Origin: JAXLYE01 sp046351595
GTDB taxonomy: Bacteria > Myxococcota_A > Polyangia > Palsa-1104 > JAEUJZ01
Assembly (NCBI GenBank): GCA_046351595.1
Contig: JAXLYE010000003.1
Location: forward strand, 1,240,001-1,304,000
Direction of reading: 5' to 3'
Length of the DNA stretch: 64,000 nt
A model generated the notes under the pieces. It made no database searches. It was not told the DNA's origin and saw nothing but the letters and a program-made list of their open reading frames with translations. Below, in pieces: positions 39,784 to 49,958 of the stretch. A program made the translations under genes and the position numbers. The stretch's first letter is position 1; every line of letters begins with the position of its first letter.

Positions 39784-41448
39784 CTATTTGATCCAGGGCC
39801 GGTACACGTAACCGAGCGTCAACAGCACCCCGGTGTAGCTGTCCTGCATGGCGGTGACCGGGGTCTTGTTGTCGGTCTGGTAGATGTTGCCCTGGCCCTC
39901 GAACGTGGCGCGGTTCTGCTCGTAGTAGAAGGCGGCGCCCAGGGTGATGCCGCGGAAGACGTCGGCGGACGCGCCGAGATCGAGCCGCCACAGCATGCCG
40001 GTGCCGGGACCGTAGGACTGGTAGCCGTTGAGGTCGCGCTGGGTGGCGCCCTGACCGTCGACGCCGGGCGTGTCGAGCAGGCCGAGCGAGAGCAGCTTGG
40101 CCAGGGTCAGCGCGGCGCGCGCGGCGATGCGGCGGGTAAAGAACATCTTCATGCCGAGCTGCGCGCCGGCGTAGCGGTACTCCGCGGGCGGGATGCGCAG
40201 GTAGTCGATGTTCTCCTTGCCCTTGGTCGAGAAGCTGTGGACGCCGTACAGGCCCTCGACCTCGAAGTCGGGGCGGAGCTCGGCGTTCCACGGGTTGTAG
40301 TGCCAGCGGATGCCGCCCTCGGCGCGGTACTCGCTGGCCGAGTACAGGCCGTTGCTGCCGCCGCTCTGCTGCGTCTTCTGCTGGATGTCGCTCCAGAACG
40401 GGCGCTGGACGTCGACGCGCGCGCCGAAGCCCGCGAGCGCATCGCTGGCGTGCTTGAGGAACGCGAGCGGATAGAGCTCGGCGTGCAGCGCGATGCCCGG
40501 CGCGCCCGAGAACGGGAAGCGCAGGTCGCTGCCCTCGTTGCTGAGCGAGCGGCCGTTCCACAGGAAGCCGAAGCGCAGGTCGAGGCCCGGCGTCCACGGG
40601 CCGCGGCGATCGTACAGGTCCTGCGCCTCCTTGGACTGCGGCACCAGCGGGCCCTTCTTCGGTCGCTCCTCGCCGGGGAGCAGCGGCGCCTCTTCCTTGT
40701 CCTCGTACTGCACGGCCGGGCCCGCGGGCGCGCTCGCGTCGACGGGGTTGGCCTGCGCGTAGGCGGCGCCGGCCGACTGACCGTAGGCGCCGCTCGACTG
40801 GCTGTAGCCGGCGCCGGGCTGGGTCGGGCGCTGGTTCGCAGCCATCGGGCCTGTCGCTACCGGGGCCGGGGGCTGGAGCGCCTGATCCAGCATCTGAAAG
40901 AACGCGGTCGCCTGCGTCGAGAGCTGCGCCGGCACGATGGTCGGCTTGTCGAGGTCGTAGGCGAGCTGGCCGAGCAGCTGCCCCTGCGCGTCGTACAGCG
41001 TCAGCGTCAGCCGGTACGGCTTGGGCGCGTCGGTGCCCGGCGTCGCCTCGAGGTAGCCGCCGATCAGCACGCTGGCCTTGAGCAGCTTGGCCGCGCTCTG
41101 CAGCTCGGACGCCTTGTTGCGCGTGCGCAGGCGGGCCAGGCTCGCCCACAGATCCGCGGCGATGATGCGGTAGCCGCTGGCCTGCGGGCGCGCGCTCAGG
41201 GTGTCGGCGATGGCGGCCGCGGTCATCATCGGCTGCACCGGCTTCTTGGGCGGCGCCGGCGTGTCCTTGCCGTCGAACGGCATCATCGCGATGACCACCG
41301 GGGCCGGCGTCGGTCGCGGCTGCGCGTGCGCGACGCCGGGGAGCAGCACCGCGGTCGCCGACAGGGCCAGGGGCAGAGCCAGTGGCACAGACAGGCCTGC
41401 CGAGAGCAGACCGAGACAAGGGGAGCGGAGAGATCGGCTTGGAGTCAT
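39784..41448 (-). CDS. Exported protein with C-terminal outer-membrane barrel-like domain
   Basis: The protein has 554 residues from MTPSRSLRS. A long signal peptide ends at AHA/QPRP. The N-terminal domain (about 40-210) begins IAMMPFDGK and resembles the TolB-like/curli-type nucleotide-free alpha/beta domains used to sense or assemble at the outer membrane. A Gln/Ser/Ala/Tyr-rich linker (about 210-250) follows. The rest has strands rich in aromatic residues, consistent with a beta-barrel. Function is not known. Confidence 0.75.
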   Translation of the reverse strand: MTPSRSLRSPCLGLLSAGLSVPLALPLALSATAVLLPGVAHAQPRPTPAPVVIAMMPFDGKDTPAPPKKPVQPMMTAAAIADTLSARPQASGYRIIAADLWASLARLRTRNKASELQSAAKLLKASVLIGGYLEATPGTDAPKPYRLTLTLYDAQGQLLGQLAYDLDKPTIVPAQLSTQATAFFQMLDQALQPPAPVATGPMAANQRPTQPGAGYSQSSGAYGQSAGAAYAQANPVDASAPAGPAVQYEDKEEAPLLPGEERPKKGPLVPQSKEAQDLYDRRGPWTPGLDLRFGFLWNGRSLSNEGSDLRFPFSGAPGIALHAELYPLAFLKHASDALAGFGARVDVQRPFWSDIQQKTQQSGGSNGLYSASEYRAEGGIRWHYNPWNAELRPDFEVEGLYGVHSFSTKGKENIDYLRIPPAEYRYAGAQLGMKMFFTRRIAARAALTLAKLLSLGLLDTPGVDGQGATQRDLNGYQSYGPGTGMLWRLDLGASADVFRGITLGAAFYYEQNRATFEGQGNIYQTDNKTPVTAMQDSYTGVLLTLGYVYRPWIK

Positions 41449-41737
41449 GGGATGCGGCACGCCGTCAGACGTGCTCAGCGTCCATGTTGCCACAGCTTGC
41501 GAGAAAAAAGGGGCGCCGTGTCGCGCCGTTGGCCGCTGCGGCGGGCCGGGCGCCTCGAGCAGGCGGCCTGGCCGTTTGGGGCAGAAAAGGGTCGGGGAGG
41601 TTCCGCCCGCGCGAAGCTGGGCAGCGACAGCGCAAAGCGGGCCGGGGTCTGCCGGGCTGACGCAGGCTCGGGTCCATGCGCCGCCGCTGTAGGTGCGCGA
41701 GCTACGTCACCCGCGCCTTCGGTCGCGCATTCGGCCG

Positions 41738-43420
<1,683 letters not shown>

Positions 43421-43512
43421 ACCTTGCGACGTAGCACAAAACCGCGGTGCGTCGAAGCCGCGACACCCGCCTGGCGACGGGCAGCGCGCTTCGGATCGGC
43501 GCCGCGCCGGGG

Positions 43513-44220
43513 CTACTTGCTCAGCCGGAACAGCGCCGGGTCGAGCTTCTCGTCGAGGTTCGCGGTCTCGACGTCGATCGAGACCTTGTAGTTCAGCGCC
43601 GTGTTCTCGATCTCAAGGTGGGCCGGGATCGACATGCCCTGGACCTCCTTGAACTGCTGGCAGCGCACGGTGCGCTCGGTTTCGACGATGCGCAGCTCGC
43701 CGACCTTGAGGTCGACGCTCTTCTGGCGCGCCGGGTGCCGCGGCTCCAGGTCGTAGGCCGCCGACAGATCCGCGCCGAGCGAGCGCAGCACGTTGCCCTG
43801 CAGCGCGCTGTCGACGCCAGGCACGCCCTGGACCACGCGCACCTCGCCGCCGACCTTGATGATGTCGAACAGCTGCACGCCGGCCGGGCCGAGCGCCTGC
43901 AGGCGGAAGCGGTCGGGGCGCTCGATGGCGAGCAGGCCGCGCACGTTGATCTGCTCGCGGCCGTCGCCCTTCTGCGCGTCGATGTGGACGCGGTGCGTCG
44001 CGCGCATCGTGCTCCAGCGCGCGTCCGAGACCGGCTGCACCGACGGGCCCTTGATGATCACCGGCTTGTTCTTGTTGTCGCACGCCAGCCCGCCCGTGCC
44101 GAGCGCGGCGAGCAGGCCGAGCGCGGGCAGGCCGCGCAGGCAGGCGGACGCAAGGCGCGAGCGTCCGGCACCCGAGCGGTGCGGGCGGTTCTCAGCGGGC
44201 GGGAGCAGTGGGCGCAGCAT
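43513..44220 (-). CDS. LolB/DUF4292-like outer-membrane lipoprotein
   Basis: The protein has 235 residues from MLRPLLPP, which has GGAGG eight bases upstream; an ATG 15 bases earlier lacks one. A long signal region ends in the lipobox GGLAC. The mature part has alternating strands such as VRGLLAIERPDRFRLQALG and LFDIIKVGG, resembling LolA/LolB-type lipid-binding half-barrels. It is last in a three-gene minus-strand run with a GT2 and a hotdog protein, 38 bp after the GT2 gene. It may shuttle or bind a lipid made by that run (inference). Confidence 0.8.
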   Translation of the reverse strand: MLRPLLPPAENRPHRSGAGRSRLASACLRGLPALGLLAALGTGGLACDNKNKPVIIKGPSVQPVSDARWSTMRATHRVHIDAQKGDGREQINVRGLLAIERPDRFRLQALGPAGVQLFDIIKVGGEVRVVQGVPGVDSALQGNVLRSLGADLSAAYDLEPRHPARQKSVDLKVGELRIVETERTVRCQQFKEVQGMSIPAHLEIENTALNYKVSIDVETANLDEKLDPALFRLSK

Positions 44221-44258
44221 CAACGGGGCCTCCATCTGATTCGAGCCGTCGCCCCCCG

Positions 44259-45026
44259 TCACGTCGTCACTTCGGAGGACGGGGGCGCGGAGTCGGTGCG
44301 GGGAAGGTCGGCGCGGGGTGCGCGCCACAGCGGCGAGCCGACGACCAGGCAGAGCACGCGCAGCGTGTCCTCCCAGTTGCGGAAGTGCGTGGTGTGGCGC
44401 TCGCCCGAGCTGGAGCTGGGGTAGAGGGTCTGGATCGGCACCTCGCGCAGCGGCACGCCGAGCTTGGCCGCCCACAGGAGCAGCTCGGTCTCGGTGTCGA
44501 AGCGGCGCGTGGTCAGCGGCGCCGTCAAGAGCCGCCGCGGGTACAGGCGGAAGCCGGACTGGGTGTCGCTGTGCCGACGGTGGGCGAAGCGCGAGATGAA
44601 GAACGTCGAGATCTGGTTGCCGATGCGGCTGCGCCGCGGCATGAGCTGCGGATCGAAGCTGCGCACGCCGATGACCAGGCTGCCCGGCGCCGCGCGCGCG
44701 ACTGCAAGCAGCTTCGGGATCTCGTCGGTGTCGTGCTGGCCGTCGGCGTCCAGGGTCAGCACCGCGTCGGCGCCGCGCTCGAGCGCGTAGGCGAAGCCGG
44801 TCTGCAGCGCCGCGCCCTTGCCGCGGTTGCCGGCGTGGCGCAGTACCGTGGCGCCGGCCTGCTCGGCGAGCTGGCCCGTGCGATCGTCGCTGCCGTCGTC
44901 GATGACGAGGACCGGCAGCCCGTGGCGCTTGGCCCCGCGCACGACCTTGTCGATCGTGGCCTCGGCCTTGTAGGCCGGGATCACGATGATCACGCTCGGG
45001 GTCGGGGTGTCAGCAGCGGTCAGCAT
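44259..45026 (-). CDS. Glycosyltransferase family 2
   Basis: The protein has 255 residues from MLTAADTP, with GGAG nine bases upstream (an ATG five codons earlier is possible). It shows VIIVIPAYKAE, VIDDGS and LDADGQHD, the nucleotide-sugar and metal-binding motifs of GT2 enzymes, and resembles dolichol/polyprenyl-phosphate mannosyl- and glucosyltransferases without the C-terminal membrane helices. Donor and acceptor are unknown. It lies 19 bp downstream of the hotdog gene. Confidence 0.9.
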   Translation of the reverse strand: MLTAADTPTPSVIIVIPAYKAEATIDKVVRGAKRHGLPVLVIDDGSDDRTGQLAEQAGATVLRHAGNRGKGAALQTGFAYALERGADAVLTLDADGQHDTDEIPKLLAVARAAPGSLVIGVRSFDPQLMPRRSRIGNQISTFFISRFAHRRHSDTQSGFRLYPRRLLTAPLTTRRFDTETELLLWAAKLGVPLREVPIQTLYPSSSSGERHTTHFRNWEDTLRVLCLVVGSPLWRAPRADLPRTDSAPPSSEVTT

Positions 45027-45045
45027 CGAGGGGAACTCCATCCTA

Positions 45046-45759
45046 TCACGCCATGGTCACTGCGAAAAGCAGCCGCCCGGCCGCCAGCAGGCCGGCCTCT
45101 TCGTCGCCAGCACCGACGGCGTCGATTTCGGCGTTGGGCTGTGCGTTTGGCTGTGCCGGGAGCGCGCGGCGCAGCGACTCCGGATCGGCGGCTCCGCGGT
45201 GCAGCGTGGCGCGCGCCGAGAACGCCACCAGCGCGCCGCGGCTCTGCTCTTGCGTCACCGATAGCACCAAAGTGTCGCCGGTCAAGGGCAATAAGGGCCG
45301 CGCATGCTGCGCGCTTTGGGGGAACCTGAAGCCCGAGATGGCCACCAAGTATCCGCGATGCGGCGGCGAGCGATCGGCAGCGGAGTCCAGGCGCAGGGCG
45401 TTCAGGCAGGCGGCTGCCTGGCACAGCGCCTCGATCAGCAGCGGCCGCGGGAGCTCGACGGGCAGCGCCGCCGCCATCGGCGTGACGAGCGCCAGATCCT
45501 GCTCGGCGGGCCACAGCGCGTCCGCGGCGGTCAGGCGGCGCAGCGCGATCAGGTGACCGCGCTCGGGCTCGGCGTGCAGCACGCGGTCGATCAGGCGGAA
45601 CGGCGGCCCGTGCGGGATGTTCGGCAGGCCCGGCCGCGGCGCCCCGCCGTCATCGAGCGGTCCGTCGGACAGCCGCTCGGAGAGCGGGCCTTTTTCGGGC
45701 CGCGGGCGGGGGTCGCCGCCGGGGCCGTCGCCTTTGTCGGGAGCTTGCGAGATGGGCAT
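45046..45759 (-). CDS. FabZ-like hotdog protein (3-hydroxyacyl-ACP dehydratase family)
   Basis: The protein has about 237 residues from MPISQAPD. A Pro/Gly/Asp-rich N-terminus precedes a hotdog fold with IPHGPPFRLIDRV, PLLIEALCQAA (retaining the catalytic glutamate) and GYLVAISGFRF, all recognisable FabZ blocks. The GHFPG motif with the catalytic histidine is missing and replaced by an Ala/Val/Leu-rich stretch. It may be a non-catalytic or altered dehydratase. It starts 67 bp from the divergent TPR lipoprotein gene and heads the hotdog/GT2/LolB-like run. Confidence 0.75.
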   Translation of the reverse strand: MPISQAPDKGDGPGGDPRPRPEKGPLSERLSDGPLDDGGAPRPGLPNIPHGPPFRLIDRVLHAEPERGHLIALRRLTAADALWPAEQDLALVTPMAAALPVELPRPLLIEALCQAAACLNALRLDSAADRSPPHRGYLVAISGFRFPQSAQHARPLLPLTGDTLVLSVTQEQSRGALVAFSARATLHRGAADPESLRRALPAQPNAQPNAEIDAVGAGDEEAGLLAAGRLLFAVTMA

Positions 45760-45826
45760 GATTTCCAGCGCGGCACCTGCGCCCTCGGGGCTGGGCAGGG
45801 CCGCTCGTTGTGGGCAAGGAGATACC

Positions 45827-47158
45827 ATGAAAGCGCCATCGGCCTCGCGGTCTCGGGTCTCTAGGATGTCTGGGGTGTCGTCTGGGGTGTCGTCTGGAGT
45901 CCTTGGGGTTTCTCGCGCTTCTCGGGCCTGGGGGTCGCGGCTGCTGGCGGCGGCGCTGCTCCTCGGGGCCTCGGGCCTCAGCGGCTGCGCGCACACACGT
46001 ACGGGGCAGTCCCTCGGTACGCAGGGCGCGGTGACGACGATCGAGATGGAGCCGCTGCAGATCGAGCTCGGCAAGTCGGGCACCGGCGACGGCATGGAGG
46101 TCTTCGACGCGCCGACGCTGTTCGAGGAGGCGGGCCAGCTCTTCGACGCCGACAAGTTCGCGGACGCGGCCGCGCGCTACGACCGCCTGGCGTCGAGCTT
46201 CCCGGAGAGCGGCTACGCGGCGCCGGCGCTGTTCAACGCGGGGCTGAGCTACGAGGCGCTCGCGCGCTTCGGCGACGCGGCCGAGCGCTATCAGAAGCTC
46301 ACGCGCGGCTATGCCGGCAGCAAGCACGCCAAGGAGTCGCAGCTGCGGCTGGGCGCCTGCTTCGCCGAGCTCGGGCGCTGGGTGCAGTCTAGCGAGGTGC
46401 TGGGCGAGGGGCTGCGCCGCCCGGACCTGACGCTCGACGAGCGTGTCGAGACGCAGGCGCGCCTCGGCCTCGCGCACTTCGAGCTCAGCGATCTCGCCGT
46501 CGCCGAGCAGCACTTCAACGGCGCCGTCGGCTATTACACCGAGCACAAGGATCAGGAGCGCCTGGAGAGCCCGTTCTTCCTCGCGATGGCGCACTTCTAT
46601 TCGGCGCACATCACGCACCGGCGCTTCCGCGAGCTGCCGATCCGCTCGCAGAAGGCGCTGCTCTCGCAGGACATCGACGCCAAGGCCAAGATGTTCCTGC
46701 TCGCGCACCAGCGCTACGTCGACACCATCAAGGTCAAGAACCCGAGCTGGGCGACGGCGTCGGGCTATCACCTGGGGGCGCTGTACCGCGAGCTCTACGA
46801 CTCGCTGGTCAACGCGCCGCTGCCGCCGGAGCTCAAGGGCAGCGAGCAGCGCGCGCTGTACGACCTTTTAGTGCGCGATCAGCTGCGCGGCCTGCTCGAG
46901 AAGTCGCAGGGCATCCTCGAGAAGAACATCGAGATGGCAGAGCGCGTCGGCGTGAAGAACGGCTGGGTCACGCGCTCGACCGAGCAGCTGGCCGAGCTGC
47001 GCCGCCTGATCGACGGCCTCGACGGACCGCCGACGCAGCCGACCGCGGCGCCGCGCCCCGTCGAGCCGGCGCCCGAGGTGCCGAGCCGCACCCGCCCGCG
47101 CCCCAAGGCCGCGCAGCCGACGGCGACCCCGGCTCCGACGCCAGAGCCTGCGACCTGA
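45827..47158 (+). CDS. TPR-repeat lipoprotein
   Basis: The protein has 443 residues from MKAPSASR, with AAGGAG upstream. A signal peptide of unusual length ends in the lipobox GLSGC (near residue 50). TPR-like helical repeats follow (about 95-260), comparable to BamD/CpoB-type scaffold lipoproteins, with a proline-rich C-terminal tail. It is probably an outer-membrane-attached scaffold. The signal region carries a 12-bp tandem repeat coding VSSG units. Confidence 0.85.
   Translation: MKAPSASRSRVSRMSGVSSGVSSGVLGVSRASRAWGSRLLAAALLLGASGLSGCAHTRTGQSLGTQGAVTTIEMEPLQIELGKSGTGDGMEVFDAPTLFEEAGQLFDADKFADAAARYDRLASSFPESGYAAPALFNAGLSYEALARFGDAAERYQKLTRGYAGSKHAKESQLRLGACFAELGRWVQSSEVLGEGLRRPDLTLDERVETQARLGLAHFELSDLAVAEQHFNGAVGYYTEHKDQERLESPFFLAMAHFYSAHITHRRFRELPIRSQKALLSQDIDAKAKMFLLAHQRYVDTIKVKNPSWATASGYHLGALYRELYDSLVNAPLPPELKGSEQRALYDLLVRDQLRGLLEKSQGILEKNIEMAERVGVKNGWVTRSTEQLAELRRLIDGLDGPPTQPTAAPRPVEPAPEVPSRTRPRPKAAQPTATPAPTPEPAT
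45869..45900 (+). repeat. 12-bp tandem repeat in lipoprotein signal region
   Basis: TCTGGGGTGTCG is repeated twice, plus a partial third copy, encoding SGVSSGVSSGV ahead of the hydrophobic signal core. Confidence 0.9.
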
Positions 47159-47171
47159 CGGCGCCTGGAGC

Positions 47172-47495
47172 CTAGTCCGGCTCCATCGTGCAGAGCAGCG
47201 GGTACTGCGCCTCCTTGGCCAGCGCCATCACCCGCGCCACCTTGGTCTCGGCGATCTCGAACGGGAACACGCCCGCGACGCCGAGCCCGTTCTGGTGGAT
47301 GTGCAGCATGATGCGGGTCGCCGACGACTCGGAGTGGTTGAAGACCGTCATCAGGACCATCACCACGAAGTCCATCGCGGTGTAGTCGTCGTTGTGCAGC
47401 AGCACCTTGTACATCTGCGGCGGCTTGAGCTTGGGCGCCGCCTTCTTGTCGAGGACGACGCTGGTGTCGTCGTGTTTGGGACGGGAACGGCTCAT
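47172..47495 (-). CDS. clpS: ATP-dependent Clp protease adaptor ClpS
   Basis: The protein has 107 residues. PPQMYKVLLHNDDYTAMDFVV is the ClpS signature (N-degron-binding pocket NDDYT), followed by HxxGxGVAGVFPFEIAETKV. ClpS delivers proteins with destabilising N-terminal residues to ClpAP. The usual neighbour clpA is not in this window. It is convergent with the TPR lipoprotein gene. Confidence 0.97.
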   Translation of the reverse strand: MSRSRPKHDDTSVVLDKKAAPKLKPPQMYKVLLHNDDYTAMDFVVMVLMTVFNHSESSATRIMLHIHQNGLGVAGVFPFEIAETKVARVMALAKEAQYPLLCTMEPD

Positions 47496-47640
47496 TGCGG
47501 TGGGGTCGGTCTTCTGCCGGGGGTTGCTAAAGCGTGATCGAGCTGGGCGGCGTCGGCCAGTGACCGCGCCCGCGCCTATGCTAGCGCGTTCCCGCGCACA
47601 AACCTACTGCGTGCTGCCTCGGCCGCGGGCGCGGCGGCGG

Positions 47641-47952
47641 TCACTTCTCGCCGGGCCGCTTCGGGCGCGGCTTGGGGGCCGCGATGCCCAGCTCCGGCAC
47701 CGCCGACTGCACGACCTTGGGCAGGCTGATGGCGCCGCGCGGCGCGCTCGCCAGATCACGGGCCGGCTCGACCGCGCCCTTGCCGCCGGGGTTATAGCCC
47801 TGACTCGGCGGCCCGCCCCATCGCCCGTACACCGGGTTCTTGCAGGCGACCGCGCCCTCCCAGTAGTGGCGGATGAGGTCGCCCCCGTCGCTGCGCCGCC
47901 GCGAATCGATCCGCACCTCCTCCCCCACGAACCAGCCGGGCGCGCTCGGCAC
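47641..47952 (-). CDS. Small hypothetical protein
   Basis: A frame of about 103 residues from the GTG at 47952. The segment GWFVGEEVRIDSRRR through HYWEGAVACKNPVYGRWGG has aromatic and charged residues typical of real protein and not of GC-rich noise. The tail is Lys/Pro-rich. It is divergent from the first caspase gene, 88 bp apart. No family is recognised and the start is uncertain. Confidence 0.45.
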   Translation of the reverse strand: MPSAPGWFVGEEVRIDSRRRSDGGDLIRHYWEGAVACKNPVYGRWGGPPSQGYNPGGKGAVEPARDLASAPRGAISLPKVVQSAVPELGIAAPKPRPKRPGEK

Positions 47953-48040
47953 AGTCTGGCCTGCCCGGCGTGCAGCGGATCGGAACCCCGGGAGCAACGG
48001 GGGTCCGCCGTCCGGAGCCGCGGCTCCCTTTTCTGATACG

Positions 48041-49930
48041 ATGGGCTCGATGTGCTCCGGCCGCCTGCGACAGGGCGGGGCTGTGCTGCTGTGGCTCTGG
48101 CTCATCCTGCTGGCGCGCCCGGGCGCGGCCTTCGCGCAGGCCCCGGCGCCGCCGTCGCCGTCACTGGCTCCGCTGACCCAGGCCGTGTCCCCGGCGCCGC
48201 CGTCACCGCCCTCGCCGCCGGCCGCGCTGTCGCCGCTCGAGATCGTGAGCCCGCGCGACGGCGACGCCTTCTCCCAGCCGCGCCTCACGCTGCGCGCCCG
48301 CGTCCCGGGCGTCAAGGATCCGGCGTCGCTGCGCATCCGCGTCCTGGTCGACGGAGCGGCGGCGGACACGGGCGGGACGCGCGGCATCAAGCTGGCCCGG
48401 CCCGATTCGGAACCTGAGCCGCGCGGCACCCTCGCGGTGAGCGTCGAGCTACCGCCGCGCGACTGCACGCTGACGGTCCTCGCCGAGGCCGACGGCGCCG
48501 CGCTCCCGCCGCAGCGGCTGGCGCTGCGCTTTCGCGGCCCGCTCGATGCGCCGTCCGCGCCGAGGCCCCCAGATCTGTACATCCTTGCCATCGGTGTCGC
48601 CGCCTACAGGGACCCGCGGCTGCAGCTCCTGTTCCCGGGCAAGGACGCACGCGATCTGGTCGCGCTCTTCAAGCGACAGGAGGGCGCGCTCTACCGCTCG
48701 GTCCACGTGCGGCTCCTGGTCGATGAGCAGGCCACGCGCGCGGCCCTCCTCGACGGGCTCGCGTGGCTCAAGCGGAGCGCCACGGCGCGCGACGTCTCCC
48801 TCGTCTTCCTCGCTGGCCACGGCTTCAACGAGCCGGACACCGGCGCCTACGTCTTCTTCCCCTACGACGTCGCGCCCGAAATTTCGTACGACACCGCGGT
48901 CGCCGGCACCGAGCTCCGCGCCGCGATCGCCGAGCTGCCGGGCAAGGTGCTGCTGTTCCTCGACTCCTGCCACTCCGGGAACGTGCTCGAGACGTTCAAC
49001 CTGCGCGGCCAGAGCGGCATGACAGAGCTGGTCCGCGAGCTGCTCAGCGTCGAGCGCAGCATCATCCTGTTCGCCGCCTCGACCGGCAAGCAGCCCTCGC
49101 GCGAGTCCGCGGCCTGGGGCAACGGCGCCTTCACCAAGGCGCTGCTCGAGGGGCTCGGCGGTCAGGCGGACGAGCTGCGGACCGGGCGCGTGACCGTCAA
49201 CATGCTCGACCTGTACATCAGCGAGCGGGTCCGCGCCCTGACCCACGGCGCCCAGACCCCGTCGACGGCCAAGCCGGGCATGACCGCGGACTTCCCGCTC
49301 GCCGCCGTGCTGCCGCGCGCGGACTCTGCGGAGCGCAGCGGATCCTCCGGTCGGGCGCTGGAGCAGCTGCCGCGGCACCTGTTGCTCGCGGTGTCGGTCG
49401 GTGTCCCTGTAGCGGGCATCGACCGGCCGCTGGCGCGCCGCGTCCCCGAGCTCGCGCTGTCCGCCGCGGTCCCGATCCGGGCGCGCGTGCTGGCGCTGCT
49501 GCCGTCGCTCGAGCTGCGCTACGAGTCGTGGCGGCGCACCGACGAGGGCTCGGTGCCCGCGGGCGTCGACGAGGCGCTGCAGGTCCTCAGCCTGCGCGCC
49601 GGCCTCGCGGTGCGGCTCTTGAGCGCGCGCGTGCCGCTCGAGGTCACGCTCGATCCGCTGGGGCTGCGGGCCGAGTATGTGCTCGCGCGTAGCGCTGCGG
49701 GCCGCTTTGCCTGGGAGCCGGCGGCGGCGCTGGCGCTGCGGATCGGGCGCTGGCGCACGGACACGCCCTCGCCGCGCGCGCTGTGGATTTTTCTTGGCGC
49801 GAACTGGGTCGTGGGCGGCCCGGTGCGCCTGCCCGCCGTCGACGCCGGGGCGACGGAGCCCGCGACCGCGCCGATCGAGCTGGGCGCGCCGTGGTTCTAC
49901 GCGCGTGCGGGCGTCCAGGCCGGATTCTGA
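48041..49930 (+). CDS. Exported caspase-fold (C14) protein with barrel-like C-terminal domain
   Basis: The protein has 629 residues. A signal peptide (about 1-33) is followed by a proline-rich linker and an Ig-like strand domain (about 60-160). A caspase domain (about 175-430) starts DLYILAIGVAAYRD and has the catalytic dyad His260 (AGHGF) and Cys310 (DSCHSG). The last 160 residues alternate hydrophobic strands and end in AGVQAGF, as in outer-membrane barrels. The predicted caspase would therefore sit in the periplasm or on the surface. An ATG at 48050 is an alternative start. It is convergent with the second caspase gene. Confidence 0.88.
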   Translation: MGSMCSGRLRQGGAVLLWLWLILLARPGAAFAQAPAPPSPSLAPLTQAVSPAPPSPPSPPAALSPLEIVSPRDGDAFSQPRLTLRARVPGVKDPASLRIRVLVDGAAADTGGTRGIKLARPDSEPEPRGTLAVSVELPPRDCTLTVLAEADGAALPPQRLALRFRGPLDAPSAPRPPDLYILAIGVAAYRDPRLQLLFPGKDARDLVALFKRQEGALYRSVHVRLLVDEQATRAALLDGLAWLKRSATARDVSLVFLAGHGFNEPDTGAYVFFPYDVAPEISYDTAVAGTELRAAIAELPGKVLLFLDSCHSGNVLETFNLRGQSGMTELVRELLSVERSIILFAASTGKQPSRESAAWGNGAFTKALLEGLGGQADELRTGRVTVNMLDLYISERVRALTHGAQTPSTAKPGMTADFPLAAVLPRADSAERSGSSGRALEQLPRHLLLAVSVGVPVAGIDRPLARRVPELALSAAVPIRARVLALLPSLELRYESWRRTDEGSVPAGVDEALQVLSLRAGLAVRLLSARVPLEVTLDPLGLRAEYVLARSAAGRFAWEPAAALALRIGRWRTDTPSPRALWIFLGANWVVGGPVRLPAVDAGATEPATAPIELGAPWFYARAGVQAGF

Positions 49931-49933
49931 GCA

Positions 49934-49958
49934 CCGCGCGGAGCAGGCGTCAGCGCGG
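49934..49958. terminator. GC-only hairpin between convergent caspase genes
   Basis: CCGCGC (49934-49939) pairs with GCGCGG (49953-49958) around a 13-base loop, between the two stop codons. There is no T tract. Confidence 0.2.

Noticed and set aside
45828..46155. Longer N-terminal extension of the FabZ-like gene across the lipoprotein start
   Set aside because: It would overlap the strongly initiated TPR lipoprotein gene, and the extension has no conserved sequence.
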